64,000 bases of DNA from Branchiostoma floridae (Eukaryota > Chordata > Leptocardii > Amphioxiformes > Branchiostomatidae): contig NC_049986.1 of the NCBI RefSeq assembly GCF_000003815.2, positions 7,227,165 through 7,291,164 on the forward strand, read 5' to 3'. The translations under genes were made by a program, and so were the position numbers. The notes under the pieces are model-generated. The model was not told the origin of the DNA, searched no databases, and saw only the letters and a program-made list of their open reading frames with translations. Each line of letters opens with the position of its first letter. The stretch's first letter is position 1. Of this stretch, positions 1 through 12,700 are shown piece after piece.

Positions 1-245
1 ATTTTTTGCTAGGAGGTCGTTGTGAAGAGGTCGCCTAATGCTTACATCAATGGGGAAAATTTCGAGACCGAGAAAAAGCGGTCGAAAAGGCCAGGTGGTC
101 GCCAAGAAGAGATGGTGGCTTGAGCAGGTTTGACTGTAGTGATCATCGGTTACCTCAGGTGACTTGGTGACTATACAAGGTGCGTCCACAGACAAATTGC
201 TATCACGGTATTCCCTTCTGCAAAAAAAAAAACAATGAATCTCAC

Positions 246-484
246 CGTCACATCATTTCCTTGGTGAATTCCGATTTCGTACCCGTGTGCTATGACGAAC
301 ACTTCACGCACAACGGACACAACTGGCCTGCGGGGTACGGGCACGTGTTGTACTTCCACTGTAAAGTCGCTAGGGTTCCCACAGTCCTTGGCGAATGTGT
401 ATCTGCACGGGCCTTGGAAGTGATGACGCTTTCCGTCGAACATCGTGACGTGTGGATCTCCGCATGCGCGGCAAATTCCTCTCG
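246..484 (-). CDS. Exon 13: start of a second VWD domain
   Basis: The exon begins ARGICRACGDPHVTMFDGKR and continues HHFQGPCRYTFAKDCG, then VEVQHVPVPRRPVVSVVREV. It parallels the first VWD exon (5303-5550) residue by residue and ends at the same point, ACG before a GTGAG donor. This shows tandem duplication of the D assembly within the gene. The rest of this domain and the C-terminus lie left of the window. Confidence 0.85.
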
Positions 485-3400
485 CTAGGCAAACACATAT
501 AATACATGTTTAGAATATTGTCATTGTTAGGGTGCTAGGTACAAGTTATACATACATCTAGTGTAACAGGCATCTCAAACAGCAATGTTGGTAGCATCTT
601 GGTTTCCATATAAATTAATAATTTCGAACTGGGTTGTCTTTTCCTCGTCTCCCTCTGCTGCCAAAGAAGAAGTCAAACCCAACCTGTTTAGAAATAGCCA
701 ACACTAGTATTAGACCGTAAATTAGAGTAGAATATTGTCCATAACTGTCCATTGTCACTTGTTTATCTACTATGTTTATACCATGTACTTGCAATTAGCC
801 CCCGGGCACGAACTTGCAAATAAACTTCTTATTATTAATACAGTCCTGTCACTTTGGATTATGAAGTGCGCGTAGATTATGATGATGATTAAGAAAGACA
901 CTGTCACAAAGTTTTCAAGACCTTTACCCCCATGTATGACAGCGATAAACACTTTAAATGATGTGAAAGCCACATGTGAAATATAAAACTTGTTAATTAA
1001 GCAAAACCCACGTGACATTCTAGACAGAGTTTTTTCCTGACATACACACGCCACCGTGCACACACACATATATACACATACACACATTTTACCATACACA
1101 GACTCTCGTTAGAAAGCAAATGTAACAAGAGTTCGGAGACCCCATATCTCCATGAAATAGTCTGATTTTGTAAATGACTTCCACATTTGCATAATCTACG
1201 CTTAGTCATGTACACCTGTAAATAACATACGCTGGTTACTATGTTGGTTGTCCAACCATTTACAACATCGATGAATTATGGCACGTTTGCATTAATTATG
1301 CAAATTAAGGTCTTATTTGCATAATTGGTATCTGATAATGTTCCACCTGTCACAAACTACATATGTTGCATGTATTTGAATTATTTTAAGGAAACACTGC
1401 AAATACGGATTTTCCTCATTTAATATGCAAATTAAGTATCAGTTTGCCTAATTTGCACTTCATGATGTGCATCTCTGTCTAAGCTACCAAATATCGTGTA
1501 AATTTGCCATTCCCTTCGTCAGTTATCCTCCTTAGAAGATTTTGACAAAAATGCCCCTGCAGTTCCAGAGTAACCTGCTAGGGGGACCAAATATACACGA
1601 CATATGTCACAAGCTCTCTGCCACCCAAAAATCAAGACCATAGCACATCCAGTTCAAAAGATCAAAAAAATGAAAAATGTTACGTTGTATCATCACAACA
1701 ATGAGTGTTAATACCTACCTGGCCTTGCACACAGGTCGGTCCGGGTTAATCCTATAAAAACGGAACATATTGAGAGTCATGTTGTCCATGGTTATGAGTA
1801 TCATCCGTTCATCATTTTAAAACTCGTTCAACTACTGATATGAGCACAACTTCCATTATGTTTATCAACCAGCAAGCCTTCGAAATCTCATACAGCAAAA
1901 TAATGTCATATTATTGAATAATTAGCGGCTAATTTTGCAATCTTTATTAATCTTTTTAAGTAATCTTACCTTCACAGACGATCGTGTCTTCTGCAAGGCA
2001 TTCACACATCTCACCGTCATCTTGCCACACATCTCCTAGCTGAAATGGTGAAAAGGGTAACAACTGTAGCACGCATCAACAATCTAAGATATGCATATTA
2101 CAATTTATACATGTATAATGTGGAAATTTACCGCATCAATGTATGCTTGAAAACTACTTCTTCACCTCTCATCATCACCGGAAATTTAGTTTTTTTAAAG
2201 GAGGTACAATGAGACCATCTTATTTGTTACAGAGCTGAAATATGTTGTGTGTCTATTACCTAAAGAAAGAAAAAAAAATAACTTTGTGAATTGTAAATGA
2301 TGGCTAACATGTTCATGGTAATAGCTTGAAACATAGATACGTTGTCATTCAAAATCAATCAGACTTACTGCATGGTAGAACCCCTCGTCGTCGATGCAAC
2401 CGCAGTTCGTTTGAAGTACGCATTCCTGTCCACTTAGCACGTAGCCTTCATCGCACTCGCAGCCTTCCTCGCAGGGAAGGTTGCAGTTGTCAGGGGCGCT
2501 GGGGTTCACGCAGGTCGCAGGGCAGGCGCTCGTGCATGTAGAGAAATGGCTGTTTGCTGGGCAATCCATAGCTACCGAAAGTAAAAAGTTCATGCCAGCT
2601 ATTAAGCTGTTGGAGACATAGAAGTAAACTACGATTATAGAACAAGGTATATCTAAAACGAATTCCCTAGGGAATGCGTGCGTGGAATATTTAGAATTCC
2701 TGGCAACTCAATCGCAGTACTATACCAACGTTTCCGCCCCTGAGGCGTCGCCAAAAAGTAAACATCTGTAAGAACACCAACAACTGGATGGATTGAGTCT
2801 GAGAACGGGACTTACGACAAAGGTCTGCTGTTCGCCAAGAGAAAGGAGACACGCCTGCGCGCATACAAGAGTCATAATATGCCTCTAGATTAGCGCAGAG
2901 GAAGTCTCCATTCGTTGCACACGTGTCGAAGACGCAGGTTTCCAGATACGTCCCAGGATCTACAGCGCCATGGCATACAGCAAACGGGCCGCTCTGATCT
3001 CAAGCACCCCACACGGGACAGACTTGTCACACGGGCCTTCTGTTGGAGGTTCACCGGTCGGTCGGTCCGCCTGACAACTGAGATGAAAATCGTTGAAGAG
3101 GTTCATCAGTCACGTAAGTATCCAGTTATTATCAATTTTCTTCTAACAGTGACTGTTTTTAAAGGTTACGAGTACGTATCTCCAAATTTTCGATGTCTAT
3201 CTGCACATCTTGGTCACGGAGAATGGTCTAGTCTCGATTTCACGAACAGGCTAGGAGGCGGGGGGAGGAGGCAGATGATCTACGCATGCCTGGTCTAGTC
3301 TCGTGTTCTCTCGTGAGGTCGAGACTAGACCATTCTCCGTGACCAAGATGTGCTGATAGACATCGAAATTTTAGAGGTGCGTACTCGTAACCTTTGAAAC

Positions 3401-6400
3401 AGCCACTGTTAGAAGGAAATTGATAGTAACTGAGATGAACATCAATTGAATTATTAGTTGAAGTAGCTGCATGCTTCTCATTCTGTCATTGAAGGCATAA
3501 CCCATTAGAAAATACTTGATCTATTTGAGAATATTTTGGTCAACTGACATAATCTCTATATGTTATATCATATAGCCTGTATCAATATAACATACGTATT
3601 GGTGTCGGTCTCCCAGCTATTCCCGAATTGGTTCCAGTTCGAGGCGAAGTTCCCATCTGGCATCTCCTTGTCATCGCTCTGTATACCGTTGTAGTTACCG
3701 CACAGTCCACACACCCTATTCCGGTAGTTACTTGGAACCTCCACCTGTAGCAGTGTTAATATAGCATCATGATTCTCTTCCCAATAACCTACTTGGTATA
3801 ACAGAACATTTTGTTTTGTCAGCTATTCTGATCAGTTGCATGACAACAGCTTGCAACACGGAGATTTTCCCAAACCGTCCGTTTCCAACATGTCAGAATT
3901 TTTGCATTGCATTGTATTGTATTGTATTGTATGGGCCGACTACTCTCTCTTCGCAGCTAGGAGCTGAATTGCGTGGGGCTAAGTTGCAAGGGTCTAAAAT
4001 GGCAGCCTGTATGCAGCGCCTAATGACCTCAATACGACAGTAATTGTCCCATGTGCGGTCAGGGACATGTAGGTTTTGAACCACTCACACCGCAACATCG
4101 CACGTGTGGTGGGTTCTTTAACGTGGCTGGGGTATGGCTCTCCCAGACACGGGACCTCCATTTTACGTCCTATCCGAGAGACGGCCCTAGCCGAAGCTAA
4201 ATATTCGTTTTCACCTGAGCAAAGTGAGGAATGCCGTGTGAAGTGCCTTTCCCGTAAGGGCACAAGATCGGTGGCACGCAGCCGGATTCGAACTCAAGAC
4301 CTCTCGGTCCCGAGGCAAACACGCTGCCGCTGCGCCTCGCGATCTCACAGAACTGGAGACTGGAGCTGCCTGTACTGTGCTTACCTTAATTTCATGGACT
4401 CCGTTGTAGAGAATCACCACACACAATTCTGTCAACTCTACTCGGACAAAGGAGGGGCTCATTGTGACCTCGATCTTGCCATTCGCTAGGTCGAAGGAAG
4501 GCAGACGAGTCGGTCCGTTCACCTTGTTTGATGAAAACAATACATGCAGATTGTTATGAGAAGCAGATGAAATAACACACCATATAAGTAGACATGAAAT
4601 GAAACAGGCAGATACTACAATAGCCCCTGACCAAAGCTTCTGTCCATTCTGCCCAAAGCATATTGAAGATGAATTTCACTTTATAACGGAATGTTCTAGA
4701 TACGCTAGTTTACGTAATGAATTATTCATATTTCTCGAATCAAGTACAACAGATTTCAACAAACTTGATGCTACAAACAGATTTGTATATATCTTTAGAT
4801 CCCAGAACTCCCATAATGCAAGAATAGGCAAATATATCAAGGACTACTCTGCTATTAGAAAGAATAACGAAACTAATGATTAGCTTTCTCCATATTGTAA
4901 TACTAAACCAAAGAATTATGTTAGCCCTTATTGTCATATTAACTACGTTGTTAAGCTTTATCCTATACCTCTATTTTGTACCGTGGCCGATACGAACAAT
5001 GTGCAAGACACTTACTATTCTGCTTAAGACACTTACTTTTCTGCTCAACACACTCCTTTTTGCAAAACACACTTACTTTTTTCTGTAAAACAGACTTATT
5101 TTTTACTGTACAACACACTTACAACAAAGTTCCGCTATAGTATTGTAGCAAGTTGCTAGGGGCCCAAAATCTAATAATAATCGTTTCGAGGTCTAATGAA
5201 GATACACACACAAACGCTACCGAAAATACAACCTTCTAGCGAAGGTTATGAGCAGGAATCGACCAGAGGTACTTTCTCAGAGAAGTACTAATTACCGCTC
5301 ACCGTTACAACTTTGCCTTGAAGAAGCCCGATTTCGTATCCGTATGCTATGACGTACACTTCGCGCACAATTGAAACGGATGGCCTCCAGCGGGCAGGTA
5401 CATGTTGTACTTCCACAATGAAGGCATCGTTTGCACAGTCCTTGGTGAACGTGTATCTGCATGGACCTTGGAAATCATACTTCGTTCCGTCGAAGGACGT
5501 GAAGTGTGGATCTCCCCATGCGGAGCACGTACCTGTCTCTGCCCCGCAAACTGTATAAAAGGACACGGTTAATAGGGCCTTCACACTGAAACCGAATTAG
5601 CAGGAATCAAGCAGAAACAGCCGGAATAAAGTATATGCAAAATTCGTGCCACATTCGGGGCCATTCCAAGTGGGAATTCCAAATGGACCTTATATCCCCT
5701 TCACACGAGAAGGAATGAGTCGGAATGCCGTCAGAATTACTTTTTTTTCCTATTCCTGGCAATTCCTGGCCATTCATAGTGTATTCTAGAATTTCTCACT
5801 GCATTCCAGATATTCTTTTGGCCACATTCCGACAGGATCGTAGTGGCTTGCCTTTTCTACATCGAAAGAGATAAGAATGTTTCGAATAATGTTGGAATGC
5901 CGTAGAAATGCGGTCATACTGCAGTTAGAATCCACATAGAATGCCATTTGATATTTCTCCGCTTGGAATGCACCTCGACAGTTTTCAACATGTCAAAACT
6001 TTTCGGGCTAGCCAAAAGAACGGGTACAAATAGCTGGAATGCAGTAAGAATTTCTGGAAGACACTACGAATCGCCAGGCATTGCCAGGAATAGAAAATAA
6101 TAGTCATCCCGGCGGCATTCCGGTTCATTATCGCTCTCGTGGAAGTCAAGAGTCAAGAGATAAGAAATGTTGAAGGATGACGTACTAACACCATAGCTGA
6201 GTGTTACTCAACATCTTTTTTTCAGAAGCAGCTACGTGATAAACAAGAGTTCGTAGACCTCAAACCAGCATGAAATGTATTGGGTGTTTGTAGACTTATT
6301 ACATGTAATGTTTTTTCATGGTGGTGGAAGTTGTTTGGGTCTGTCGTATGTGGTTGGATAATTTATTTTAAAGCAAAAAGCTGCATTTTCTTGTATACAA

Positions 6401-9400
6401 TATATCTAGCAGTCATTTTTGTTAACCACCTAGTGTGCTTCCAGCTCATAGAAAAGTCACGTGCAACCATTTAACTAATTTGTAAATAATTATTCTATAA
6501 TTATATACCTTCCACGTGTTATCCGCCACAGCAGGCTCTTTGGGACTTTTTATCATCTTTTTTTTGGCTCTTGATATACTTTTGCTGGATATTTCTTTTC
6601 GTACTGTGTATTTTGTATCACTGGGCCCTAGCAGTTATACCCATAACCTAATAACCGCGTCCGACCAATCAGAGCAGCGTCTCAGCTGGGACCATTTACC
6701 AGTGAAACAACCATCTCATTTGTTCAAACAAGCACCTGTATAGAGCAAACACCCAGCAAACGTTTAGCAAAAAAAGCAAAAAAAGCATTTGTAAAGCATA
6801 AACAAAGCCTCCACCACTTACATTGTACCAAAATTGCCTTAACTTAAGATTACCTAGGTCAAGAACATAGCAGATATTGGTGGCCCAAATCTTATTATCT
6901 ACTTACATCATGGCGATGGCATCACCAAAATAAGACCACAGGAAGTCCCAACCAAGGACACAAGATAAATAGCCAACTGCAGTATTAAGACTAACCATTA
7001 AGGCGACCAAATTAAAAACACTCAGATAAACACCAACGGCACAAAAAATTAATGCAATTTAACATTCAGTACAAAAATAAGCAAACGCATTGATGACACA
7101 AATAACATGTTTCGACTTTAAAAAACCATACACAATACCTTTCTCTTATGCTCACGCTCTACTCCTCCACTTAGAAAGTCGTATCTTCTTCTGTTTAACA
7201 ATTAAATGCTAAGCAGGGCACAGGAACTTGTACCTGAACTTTAAACACAGTACTATTCAGCTCTGGAAGAACCACAACAAATGATAAGCTATACAAATTA
7301 TAACTGACCAATACAGCAACAGATTAAGGAAACCGACATTTGTCATATGGTAGGAGTCACTTTTGCCACTAAAACAGGGAATTAGAGTAATCTGATACTC
7401 ATAGGCTTCTGCAAAACAGGAAAGAGTTCAAACTAAGACCTATCAATCACATGGCAATCCAAACACAACCATCACCTGCTGTATCCACAACAAAGCAGAT
7501 ACTGGTACGTGGGGATGCCCAACCACACAAACAGCCTCAACCTACGGTATCAAGGAGACCCAAACTCCAACCTGACGATCAGGAAACTAGCACCAACGCA
7601 TTTACCAAATAACAACACAATCGCACGTTGCGTTGTGGAGATACAGCGCATGCGCCGTGCACGTGTAAGTGTGGCAGAATTGTGCAGATTGCAACATTGT
7701 TGTTTTTCTGGTTATGTTGATATGTTTTGTTATGCTTTTGATTTGTTTCTGGGATGCAGCTTATTCTCATAGAAGTGTGAAGTCTGCCAATCGTTAACAG
7801 CACTGTCGCCTTATTGGCACCAAGAAAATCGTTAGCATCATTGTGATCACTGCGAATGCAAATCATATTCTTTGATCAATCAGTGCATCAAAGAGAAGCC
7901 ACGTAGGTGACAAGTTACGTAGAAGTGTTAGGCCCAGTTCATCTGTGCTACATGCTGTGAAGCTGTCTCTTGTCTATGTCTGTGATTTTGAAATAAAAGA
8001 AGCCGGGAGTTGGAAGTTGGAGGACAGTTGGAGCGAGAACAGAGAGAGAGAGGGTCCCGACCAACAGCTCCCGTGCGTGTCAAAGGCATGCCCTGTGTCT
8101 CTCGTGTGTTTCTTAGTCCTGTAGTTTAATAGTCCCTTGTGCAGCATTCTAAAGAACCTGGGGCCCACAACATCGGCCCCACCACTTCTTACACACGCTT
8201 AAAAGGTACTAGTAACTTGCAGTATCAAGTTCTAACACCAAGATGGACAAAATCAAAATTGAGAATTAGGCAACCACAACCAACACATATACCAAATATC
8301 ATTGCGCTCACACCGTTCGTTCTGGAGATACAGCGCCGGAAACGCCCCTTCCACACACAAAAAACTACTTGCCGTGTCAAGTTCAAACACAAGGAGGCCC
8401 AAAATCAAACGCGAACGACAAGCAACAACCACCCACCCATGCACCAAAAATCGTCGCAATCGCGCGTATCGTTCAAGACAGCGCCCAAAACGCCCCCAAA
8501 ACACAAAAAGGCAACCTGCAATGTCAAGTTCAAAGACCAGGAGGCCCAAAATCACACTTGACCGTCAGGTCATCACCACCAACCCATGTACCAAAAATCA
8601 TTGCGATCGCACGATCCGTCCTGGAGATACATCGCTACGCGGCCTACAGCCTAGTCCGGCAATCCCCAAAAGTACTGCTTTTTAAGAACAACTGAAGATG
8701 TCTGCAAAAATCTGTTTTGCATAAAAATGAAACAGAAGTCTTGTCTCAGTCATTCCCTGTATTTCTGCCAGATTTTTCCTGGCAAAAACTACATTACCAA
8801 GAAAACCAGACAACATCAAAAGGTAAATTATCCAGGCTCTCCTAAAACAATCATGCCACAGCTGATAAATGAATCAGGAATGATATGCCCTCATTTAAAT
8901 GCAGAAATGAAACCTTTACCCCATATTCCCACGTTGTTCAAAATGATCTGTCAAACAATTACATCTTAATTATTACTTACTAATAGATATTCCTCGGTGA
9001 AATGACTAATCCTATTAATTAGCGTTCAAACATACCTGCATTTTGACAAAACCTCCAAAGTCCTGTACTCCCCCACCCAGTGGAATATCCGGCAAAGGTG
9101 ATGGGCAGGGGGTTGGGGTCTGTCCACTGCATGAACGGCTGAGTTTCACCACCCCTCCCGACAGCAATGGTTCCGTCTGGGGACCAGGTGATCCAGAACG
9201 TTCTGTACTGAGTGTTAGAGTTGATTCCTGTAGGCAAAGGCAAAAATGATATAAGAAATTGGAGATCCCATACCTCCATGCAATACTTTAAGGGGTGAAG
9301 GGGGGTACAAGCTCAGCCACGTTTGGTATAGTGTTTTCGCCGCAAAAGCGCCACCTACATCGGCTACGTATAGCGGCGAGAAGAAGAACTCCAGTAAGAA

Positions 9401-9766
9401 GCTCTGAGGAAGATGTCTAACAGACATCGAAACGTCAGCAGGTGAGAAAAATTGGTTGTGTATAAGAAAACTCTTATGTCCTATGATCTACAAACCTGAT
9501 GAAATCATTTTCGGAATATTTCAAGTGTTTGCAGATATCTTGATAAGATATAACAGTCGTGCCCATTTCACACATTACATGCTCCGCTCATTAATAGGCA
9601 CATATTATCCTCGGGTTCCTGACTTTTGGCCATGTGCCAGCGTGCATTTTCCGCCAGCTTGCCAACAAAATTTAGACGCAGGCCAGCTCAACCTTCGTAT
9701 CCTAGCAGTCTCATTTACAACTCAGGGTTGAAACAAACTTGGAACTGTGACAGTGGGAAGAAACTT

Positions 9767-9799
<33 letters not shown>

Positions 9800-12700
9800 A
9801 ACACAACAAGCAATAAGACCAAAAACAACAACTCTCACAAAACTGACCACTTGTCGAGGCCCTCGCATGGTTCCTGCCTTGCTTGCTGCGGCGTATGACA
9901 GACTGTGTGTTACCCCAACCACCGATGACGATTTCATACATGTTTGCCAGGTCATGCCTCTGGGATGACAAAGCCACATGGACGTCATTGGTCGCCTGCA
10001 CTTCAAACTCAAACCGGTCTCCTGTCAGCCGCGGCAGGTTCCAGCGGTACCGGTACTGGGTGTCCGTGCTGAGAGTCTCACAACCTGTTAGAACATAAGG
10101 AAGGTTCCTTTTGTCATTTCGTCAAAATTAGTGACTCCTGTAGATTTAAAAAAACATCCTAAAAACAATCAAAGAAGGCGTGATTAACATAAATATGATC
10201 CACTAAGATTTACTGGACCATTATAATTACTCTTCAGATAGAGGTCAGACTTTGGCTTGTTTTGTACATCTTTTAGTCGTTTTTTTTCCCGTCGTTTCAC
10301 ATGTCTTTCTCGTTTAACGTTACAGAACTAGTTTGGTTTGGAAATTATGATAATCGCGCAAAGATAACACAAAATGATATACTATCAAAATTTTAGGTCA
10401 TTCGGTCCAGGAACAACGGATGAACCCCATGCTCTGTGTATAGAATTTGTTTATCATTTCTGACGACTTTGATTTTCATAATTCTTTTGCGTCCAACGTA
10501 CTTGCCATGATCGCACCACACCAGCGCCAAGATGGTGAAAGCTTTTTTTGAAAAGTTAGACTCTTTAATAATAACAATATATATTTTGCCCAGTTTTTTT
10601 AAATACTTTGCACAATACTGTGATAAGCATAAGATATTGATCCACGCAAGTCTCGACCAAGTTCCCGCAACTCTCGCGAGAACTGGGTCACTCCGTGATC
10701 AAGGGGGACTGATAGCCATCGATAACTTGGAGTGAGTTTACCTTTCAAAATGTAGTCACTGATTGATGAAAATTCTCTTAACTGTGTACATACGTGACTG
10801 ATGAATCTCTTCAAAGATATTGATTGAAATTGTCTCACATAAGGAAGGGAGGCGGATGATTTGCTTACCAGTGGGTTTCTCACAGATGTAACCCCGCGTG
10901 TCTGAGCAAGACTGGTCATTCCACAGTCCATTAGAGAAAATCTCGGCACAGTCCTCTTCGTTCTGGGCGTTGTTCGGCTCATTTGGGCCCCAGTTCCTGT
11001 GACGCAGAACAAACAGATACTCTGACATCAAAAAAATCCATTTTCAGGACCAAGGGCACAGGACTATAGAATATCTTCTGTCAGGATTTCAGTTGCTAAA
11101 TTGATTCCTCACATCCTGCCAACATCATAAAGCCGGACCACCCGCTTCACGATCTAGTGCCTCCGCAACGAGCCACAGCCTCAGGCAGGCAGCTGAGGAA
11201 CCAGAACTCGTATACTGTGCCAAAGGCCAAAACAGAACGGCTAAGAAGGTCGTTCGTGCATGCAGCAGTCAGACTGTATAATGACACATTGTAGGTTAGG
11301 CTTGCTGGCCCTCCTGCTGTTTTTTCCTGTTACTTGTTGAACGTCTGTATGATGATTTGTATTGTATGTTTGATTGTTTGTAATTTGGCGACTGTAACAA
11401 ATTTACCCAATTCAGGAAGCCTGGAAGGCACTTCCTGCGCATGTAATTTTGCTTTGGTGAAATAAATAAATAGATTAGACTTTTTAGGCAATCTCAGTCG
11501 TTTGGCCGTAGCCTGGCGTAGGAACAATTTGTTTATTAAAATTCACCGCTCAAGTGGAAGGGGCGGGGAAACAGGTGGTGACACCTTTGCTGGCCCTCAT
11601 CCCGACATAAAAATACAATAGATACAGCAGACAAAGATTAATAAAAAATGACATAATCAATCGGTTAGACTACTGAGCCCTTAAATCCTGGCAGGAGGCG
11701 CACTTACATGCAGTAGACCAGGTACAGAGGTTATCGGATACAAAGTGACTTCTGAATCTATCAACAGTGTATTTCACAAGTAGCTGTTTGAAAGATGACT
11801 GGTGTGACGACACAGCTCCTATGTTGCGAACGGTGACATCAAACTTGTTCCATGATACGTATGACATAGCAAATGTAGATGTTTTACAGCGACATGACAT
11901 CAGCATGAACGACCGATTACTTCTTGCTGGTCTAGCAGAAAAGAATACATAGTTAGACAGGTCCAGGTCGTTCATGTTGGCTAGGGACTTAACAATTAAG
12001 ACGATAACAATTGTTTGGAAGGAAGAGAAATTGACTGACATTCCAGGTTTCGAAAAATCCTGACCAGTCAGACCATGGTCATCTATGCTTAATAATCCCC
12101 GTAAGCTGCCTTGCGCCTGCCCCCGTACGCTGAATTGTGTATAGCTGTATATTTCAATTCCTTATCCGATCAAGACTGCTGTCTTGTGTATATTTCAAAA
12201 CTGTTCTGAAGAGTAACTCCAGTACTTGCTCAACTGTATCAGCCTGCCTTCACTGAATGGTGGTTGGGTAGTTTACGTTAGCTAATATCATTGGGTGATT
12301 TTATAGTACAGCTTTCATTTGGTCTTTCGCACATGGCTACTTCCCCTCAGGCAATAATACGCTTCCACTCTCTGTGATTATAACCATATGCTAGTTTGGG
12401 ACTATAAAAACAAAGTCTAAAAAACTCTATTTCATGCAAATGAACAAAATAAAGTGTGTGACCTAAAGCTGTGGTACAAGTCAACCCAAAACTGAAGGTT
12501 CTACACACACAGTTTTCAGACTCACCTCTACAGTATCCATAATATCATTGGCGTCAGTATCTTAAGACTGAGGCCCTTAACTATCTCAAAGAGCCACGCC
12601 CACAATCAAATAAGGCTACAGTGCCAAGGAGCCAAGCCCCCAACAAGTAACGTACAGGCTATGTACAGTGCCACGTGAGCTCTAATTTAGAATGCTTGCT

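Noticed and set aside
4076-4540. Open frames over 4.1-4.5 kb as a separate gene
   Set aside because: They cover a tRNA-derived SINE. The only supported coding part is exon 8 of the mosaic gene at 4385-4522.
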